The notes under the pieces: generated by a model
What the model was told of the DNA's origin: nothing
Databases searched by the model: none
Seen by the model: the letters and a program-made list of their open reading frames with translations, nothing else
DNA from: Bacteroidota bacterium
Lineage (GTDB): Bacteria; Bacteroidota; Bacteroidia; Chitinophagales; Chitinophagaceae
Assembly (NCBI GenBank): GCA_947462495.1
Contig: CANHOY010000042.1
Location: 1-10,107, forward strand
Length of the DNA: 10,107 nt
Direction: 5' to 3'
Part shown: one piece after another, positions 6,633 through 10,107 of the stretch
How the letters are laid out: the number at the start of each line of letters is the position of its first letter
How positions within the stretch are numbered: the first letter of the stretch is position 1
Made by a program: the position numbers and the translations under genes

Positions 6633-8027
6633 ATGGCAAACCATTTAAGTCGCAGAAAATTTGTACAAGATGCCGGATTAACTTCTATGGCAATTGGGTT
6701 AACTCCTAAGTTTATCAAGGCTCAATCAAGTGTTAAAAAAGACGTAGTTCGAATAGGTATTATTGGTACTGGATATCGTGGACAAAGTCATATAGATATG
6801 CTTTGCCAACGTAAAGACACGATCATTGTAGCTTTTGCCGACCCTGATCCAAGAATGCTAGCCGATGCACAAAAGATACTAAAAGATACAGGCCGTCCAG
6901 CTGCAGTTGAATATAAAAAGGGAAATGAAGACTATATAAACCTATTAAAGCGTGGTGATATGGATGCGGTTGTTATCGCTACCCCATGGGAATGGCATAT
7001 TCCACAAGCCTTAGAATCAATAAAAAACGGTGTTATCCCGGGAGTTGAGGTATGTGGGGCCATTAAATTATCAGATTGTTGGGATATAGTCAATGCTAGC
7101 GAAAAAGCAGGTGTTCCAGTAATGTGTTTAGAGAATGTATGTTATAGAAGAGACGTGTTGGCAGTCTATAATATGGTTAAAAAAGGTCTTTTTGGTGAAT
7201 TATTACACTTACAAGGGGGTTATGAGCATGATTTAAGGGGTGTAAAATTCAATAGTCCAGACTCTTCAGATAGTAAATCTGGAGTAGAATTTGGGGCAAA
7301 AGGATTTAGTGAAGCAGCTTGGCGTACCAATCACTCCTTATATAGGAACGGAGAATTATATCCTACACATGGTTTAGGTCCTATCGCGATGATGACAGAT
7401 ATTAATAGAGGCAATCTTTTAACCAGATTATCTTCGGTAAGTACCAAAGCAAGAGGTTTACATAAATATATAGTTGAGCACCCTAAAGGTGGTGATAATC
7501 ACCCTAATGCGAAATTAAATTTCAAGTTAGGTGACGTGGTTACGACCACTATTCAAACTATTAATGGAGAGACCATGCTGCTTACCCATGACACCAATTC
7601 TCCTCGCCCTTATAATTTAGGGTTTAGAGTACAAGGTACCCAAGGATTATGGCAGGATTTTAGTTCTGGTCAATTAAATGCAGGACATCTATATATAGAG
7701 GGCGTTTCTCCCAAAGCACACCAATGGGAAAATCCAGAAGCCTATTTAAAGCAACATGATCATCCTTTATGGAAGAAATATGAGTCAGAGGCGGTAGGTG
7801 CTGGACATAGCGGAATGGACTTTTTTGTCGTGAATGCTTTTGTAGAATGTATTAAAAGAAATGTGCCTTTCCAATTAGATGTATATGACCTAGCTACCTG
7901 GTATGCCATCACTCCCCTTTCTGAAAAATCAATTGCTGAAAATGGACAGGTTCAAGAAATACCTGATTTCACAAGAGGCCAATGGAAAAACAGAAAACCT
8001 GATTTCGCTATGAATGAAGCGTATTAG
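6633..8027 (+). CDS. GH109-type alpha-N-acetylgalactosaminidase, Tat-exported (Gfo/Idh/MocA fold)
   Basis: This 464-residue protein closely follows the Elizabethkingia meningoseptica enzyme that founded glycoside hydrolase family 109. That family hydrolyses terminal alpha-GalNAc by an NAD+-dependent redox/elimination route, with the cofactor retained. A twin-arginine signal is present: SRRKF at 6-10, a hydrophobic segment, and likely cleavage after IKA (28-30). The Rossmann loop is GTGYRG (45-50), followed by VAFADPDP (66-73), TPWEWH (117-122), ENVCYRRDV (167-175), GGYEHDLR (195-202), RTNH (231-234), NGELYPTHG (239-247), DINRGN (256-261) and GAGHSGMD (389-396). The C-terminal block DVYDLATWYAITPLSEKSI (416-434) also matches. 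Tyr197, His199 and His246 lie in the segments most likely to form the active site (inferred from conservation). Length and motif order are complete. Exact substrate is uncertain, since many GH109-like proteins are untested. It converges on the kinase gene with 6 bp between stops and no visible terminator. Confidence 0.88.
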   Translation: MANHLSRRKFVQDAGLTSMAIGLTPKFIKAQSSVKKDVVRIGIIGTGYRGQSHIDMLCQRKDTIIVAFADPDPRMLADAQKILKDTGRPAAVEYKKGNEDYINLLKRGDMDAVVIATPWEWHIPQALESIKNGVIPGVEVCGAIKLSDCWDIVNASEKAGVPVMCLENVCYRRDVLAVYNMVKKGLFGELLHLQGGYEHDLRGVKFNSPDSSDSKSGVEFGAKGFSEAAWRTNHSLYRNGELYPTHGLGPIAMMTDINRGNLLTRLSSVSTKARGLHKYIVEHPKGGDNHPNAKLNFKLGDVVTTTIQTINGETMLLTHDTNSPRPYNLGFRVQGTQGLWQDFSSGQLNAGHLYIEGVSPKAHQWENPEAYLKQHDHPLWKKYESEAVGAGHSGMDFFVVNAFVECIKRNVPFQLDVYDLATWYAITPLSEKSIAENGQVQEIPDFTRGQWKNRKPDFAMNEAY

Positions 8028-8033
8028 GATAGA

Positions 8034-9050
8034 TTAGGAAAGTTGATTGTACTGTTCTAATAGTTGGATTTGATTTCGAGCACGTACTAAGTTTTGTCCA
8101 TCATAACTAGCACCATAATATTGGTCATTGTTTAAATGGTCTGTTAAAAAACGAAGTGCTTGCATGTAAATCATAAATTGTCCTCCGAAAAAAAAGTGAT
8201 CCCTTTCAAAATTAGATAGTTCTTCTTGCATGAAATGTAAATACCCTCTTTGCAAAGACTCCCATTTTAATGGATCAACTACTACTTTATTTAAATCCTT
8301 TTCTTCTTCTGATACAGCGCATAAACAAGTTCGACACATATCGCCTATATCACTAATAAAAAAACCTGCCATCACGGTATCTAAATCTATCACACAAATG
8401 GCTTTTTCTACTCCATTTGTTTTATTAAAAAGCACATTGCTTATTTTGGTATCATGATGCGTTACTCTTTTATAAGCTTCTTTATTTTCAATAAATTGAT
8501 TGTAAGTAGTAACGTATTTATTATTTGCCTTTAGAAATTGAATGGCTTCTTTATTGGATTCAATTCTTTTTGTATTTCCTTTCTGAATGGCCTCTGTAAA
8601 TTGATGATACCTTAAATTTAAATCATGAAATTGAGGAAGCGTGTCCTGTAATAACTGAATATCAAAATGTTTTAAAATTTGTGTAAACTGTGCGAATTGC
8701 TGCGCCGCTTCTTCCACTTGATGTTCATTGTCCAATACACTTAAGGCGTAGCCTTCTAGTTTATGAAAAGCTCTAAAATAGCTACTCTCCCACTCTACTA
8801 ATGTGTTGCCTTTTTGAGTAGGCACTAAATGAGTGAATAAATAACCAGGGTGATTATATTGCAAGTAAGTAGAAATTGCATTGATATTGGCATCTATTGC
8901 TGCTGGATTTTTGAAAACTTTATGATTAATAGATTGTAAAATAAATTCACCTGCATCGGTTTTAATAGAATAAGTGCTATTGATTAATCCCTGATGAATG
9001 GGCTCGAAATTAATTACATTCCAGCCATATAATTTGAATATTGCTTGCAT
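8034..9050 (-). CDS. APH-fold sugar kinase, N-acetylhexosamine 1-kinase (NahK)-like
   Basis: This 338-residue cytoplasmic protein belongs to the aminoglycoside-phosphotransferase/choline-kinase fold. A glycine-containing N-lobe loop reads HQGLINSTYSI (19-29). The catalytic loop HHDTKISNVLF (198-208) follows the HxDxxxxN pattern with Asp200 as likely base and Asn205 as metal ligand. The Mg-binding segment is IDLDTV (221-226), followed by ISDIGDMCRT (232-241). The HHDTKxxNVLF...VIDLDTVM arrangement resembles bifidobacterial NahK, which phosphorylates GlcNAc and GalNAc at C1, more than true aminoglycoside-resistance enzymes. Related Bacteroidota proteins have been labelled mucin-desulfatase-associated MdsC, a name that should not be read as sulfatase activity. 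It sits between a GH109 hexosaminidase and a glycosylasparaginase gene, which supports an amino-sugar substrate. This is inferred, not shown. The ATG at 9048-9050 lacks a Shine-Dalgarno and is divergent from the glycosylasparaginase gene. Confidence 0.78.
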   Translation of the reverse strand: MQAIFKLYGWNVINFEPIHQGLINSTYSIKTDAGEFILQSINHKVFKNPAAIDANINAISTYLQYNHPGYLFTHLVPTQKGNTLVEWESSYFRAFHKLEGYALSVLDNEHQVEEAAQQFAQFTQILKHFDIQLLQDTLPQFHDLNLRYHQFTEAIQKGNTKRIESNKEAIQFLKANNKYVTTYNQFIENKEAYKRVTHHDTKISNVLFNKTNGVEKAICVIDLDTVMAGFFISDIGDMCRTCLCAVSEEEKDLNKVVVDPLKWESLQRGYLHFMQEELSNFERDHFFFGGQFMIYMQALRFLTDHLNNDQYYGASYDGQNLVRARNQIQLLEQYNQLS

Positions 9051-9121
9051 AAAAATTTAATACTTAAAAGTACTAAAATAAGCTCATTGTTCGTATCTTG
9101 ATAATATAAATGGAATAGTAT
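9051..9121. promoter_or_regulatory. Divergent promoter region between kinase and glycosylasparaginase genes
   Basis: This 71-bp gap must hold promoters for both divergent genes. On the plus strand, TATCTTG (9094-9100) resembles the Bacteroidota -7 element and the candidate upstream of gyrA. On the minus strand, TACTTTTA (9065-9072) fits TAnnTTTA, one base from the consensus. No clear -33 TTG was found for either. A small palindrome, TACTT-AA-AAGTA (9061-9072), overlaps the minus-strand candidate. Shared control of the two genes is plausible but unproven. Confidence 0.35.
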
Positions 9122-10107
9122 ATGAGTATGGACAGAAGAAAATTTTTAAATTTAAGTAGTTTAGGAATTACTAGTTTTACTTTAAGTGGATTTATACCAA
9201 CTATCAATGATACAATTAAAGTTACTCCTGTAGTGGCTTCCACTTGGGATGCTGGTTTGGCTGCTAACTTGGCTGCATGGAAAGTTTTGGGTGTGGGTGG
9301 AAAATCCATCGATGCGGTGGAAAATGGGGTCATGATTACAGAAGAAGAAATAAATTGTTGCGTGGGCTTAAGTGGTAATCCAGATAGAGATGGTCATGTA
9401 ACATTAGATGCCTCCATAATGGATCATGAATTTAATTGTGGAAGTGTTGCTTTTTTAGAGCGAATTAAACATCCTATTTCTGTTGCGCGTAGAGTGATGG
9501 AAAAAACACCGCATGTAATGTTAGTGGGTGAAGGAGCACAACAATTTGCTATTGCCGAAGGATTCAAATTGGAACCAGATCAATTGTCTGATGATGCTAA
9601 AAAATCCTATGAGAGTTGGTTAAAAAAATCAGAATATAAACCAGTAATAAATATTGAACGAAAAAAGACTTTAAGTCAATTAGATCCATCTTTAATGGCT
9701 CCTCATAAATTAAGCAATGGAGAATGGAATCATGATACCATTGGAATGGTGGCATTAGATCGTTTTGGTAATTTAAGTGGAAGTTGTACCACGAGTGGTG
9801 CTGGTTTTAAAATGAGGGGTCGTGTGGGAGACTCTCCTGTTATTGGAGCAGGATTATATGTGGACAATGAAGTGGGCGCCGTAGTGGCTACAGGACAAGG
9901 CGAAGATGTGATAAGAGTGGCAGGTTCTAGTGCAGTAGTAGAACAGATGAGACAAGGAAAATCACCTACGGAAGCATGTAAATTTGTGGTAGAGAGAATA
10001 AGGCGCATTAAAAAAGAAAAAGCAAAAGACATACAAATATGCTTTGTTGCGATGAATAAAAAAGGGGAAGTGGGTGCCTATGCATTACACAAAGGTTTTA
10101 ATTATGC
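9122..10107 (+). CDS. Glycosylasparaginase, N4-(beta-GlcNAc)-L-asparaginase, Tat-exported (3' end outside the window)
   Basis: The frame stays open to the window end (328 codons). The product matches glycosylasparaginase, an N-terminal-nucleophile amidohydrolase that cleaves the GlcNAc-Asn bond left after N-glycoprotein breakdown. A twin-arginine signal (DRRKFL, 4-9) precedes a hydrophobic stretch. The mature part starts near VVASTWDAG, whose Trp42 corresponds to Trp11 of the Elizabethkingia enzyme. The conserved NPDRDGHVTLDASIMD and MEKTPHVMLVGEGA blocks follow. The autoproteolysis site is HDTIGM: cleavage between Asp205 and Thr206 would free the nucleophile Thr206. Substrate-site residues Arg234 and Asp237 (GRVGDSP) and Thr257-Gly258 (ATGQG) keep the Elizabethkingia spacing from the nucleophile. 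About 23 extra residues (roughly 180-202) lie just before the cleavage site compared with that enzyme. Only some 15-25 C-terminal residues should be missing. Start could be the ATG at 9122 or 9128; both keep the Tat motif. Confidence 0.92.
   Translation, partial: MSMDRRKFLNLSSLGITSFTLSGFIPTINDTIKVTPVVASTWDAGLAANLAAWKVLGVGGKSIDAVENGVMITEEEINCCVGLSGNPDRDGHVTLDASIMDHEFNCGSVAFLERIKHPISVARRVMEKTPHVMLVGEGAQQFAIAEGFKLEPDQLSDDAKKSYESWLKKSEYKPVINIERKKTLSQLDPSLMAPHKLSNGEWNHDTIGMVALDRFGNLSGSCTTSGAGFKMRGRVGDSPVIGAGLYVDNEVGAVVATGQGEDVIRVAGSSAVVEQMRQGKSPTEACKFVVERIRRIKKEKAKDIQICFVAMNKKGEVGAYALHKGFNY

Noticed and set aside
6633..8027. Ordinary sugar or inositol dehydrogenase of the Gfo/Idh/MocA family
   Set aside because: The Rossmann fold alone would suggest this, but near-continuous agreement with the GH109 founding enzyme over the full length favours a glycosidase.
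8230..8457. Plus-strand open frame of 75 codons
   Set aside because: It is antisense to the kinase gene's catalytic region and has no recognisable features.
8034..9050. Aminoglycoside-resistance gene
   Set aside because: The fold is shared, but the HHDTKxxNVLF...VIDLDTVM pattern and the neighbours point to an amino-sugar kinase, and no mobile-element context is present.
9073..10032. Minus-strand open frames at 9073-9333 and 9730-10032
   Set aside because: They oppose the glycosylasparaginase gene, whose conserved motifs explain the coding signal.

Overview
The window is about 10.1 kb of an AT-rich bacterial chromosome, almost certainly from the phylum Bacteroidota. Supporting signs are the lack of Shine-Dalgarno sequences before the starts, a GyrA with an acidic Ala/Pro/Ser tail, a Lys9-type saccharopine dehydrogenase, and two glycan enzymes that read very close to the characterised Elizabethkingia (Flavobacterium) meningoseptica proteins. 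Placement within Chitinophagales is only an impression. I see no insertion sequence, phage gene, CRISPR array, tRNA or rRNA, and base composition looks even across the genes.

Left part (1-1937): the 3' end of a DUF885-family gene runs rightward and meets a leftward saccharopine dehydrogenase gene (lys9-like), with 11 bp between their stops. Centre (1938-6227): a 186-bp divergent intergenic region carries two facing DnaA-box-like 9-mers. It is followed by a full-length gyrA (869 aa), then by a gene for a secreted or periplasmic helical-repeat (TPR-like) protein, closed by a strong intrinsic terminator. Next come about 400 bp of AT-rich sequence without a gene (6228-6632), which holds two small palindromes.

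Right part (6633-10107): three genes fit a glycoprotein or amino-sugar salvage theme. They are a Tat-exported GH109 alpha-N-acetylgalactosaminidase, a convergent N-acetylhexosamine-kinase-like APH-fold kinase on the minus strand, and, divergent from the kinase, a Tat-exported glycosylasparaginase cut off by the window end. The two exported enzymes could release GalNAc from glycoconjugates and cleave the GlcNAc-Asn link. The kinase could phosphorylate the resulting amino sugar in the cytoplasm. The grouping is inferred from neighbourhood and family knowledge.

The window is mostly ordinary housekeeping and catabolic content, and I found no convincing undescribed system. The points most worth a second look are the facing DnaA boxes upstream of gyrA and the Tat-exported GH109/glycosylasparaginase pair with a sugar kinase between them.
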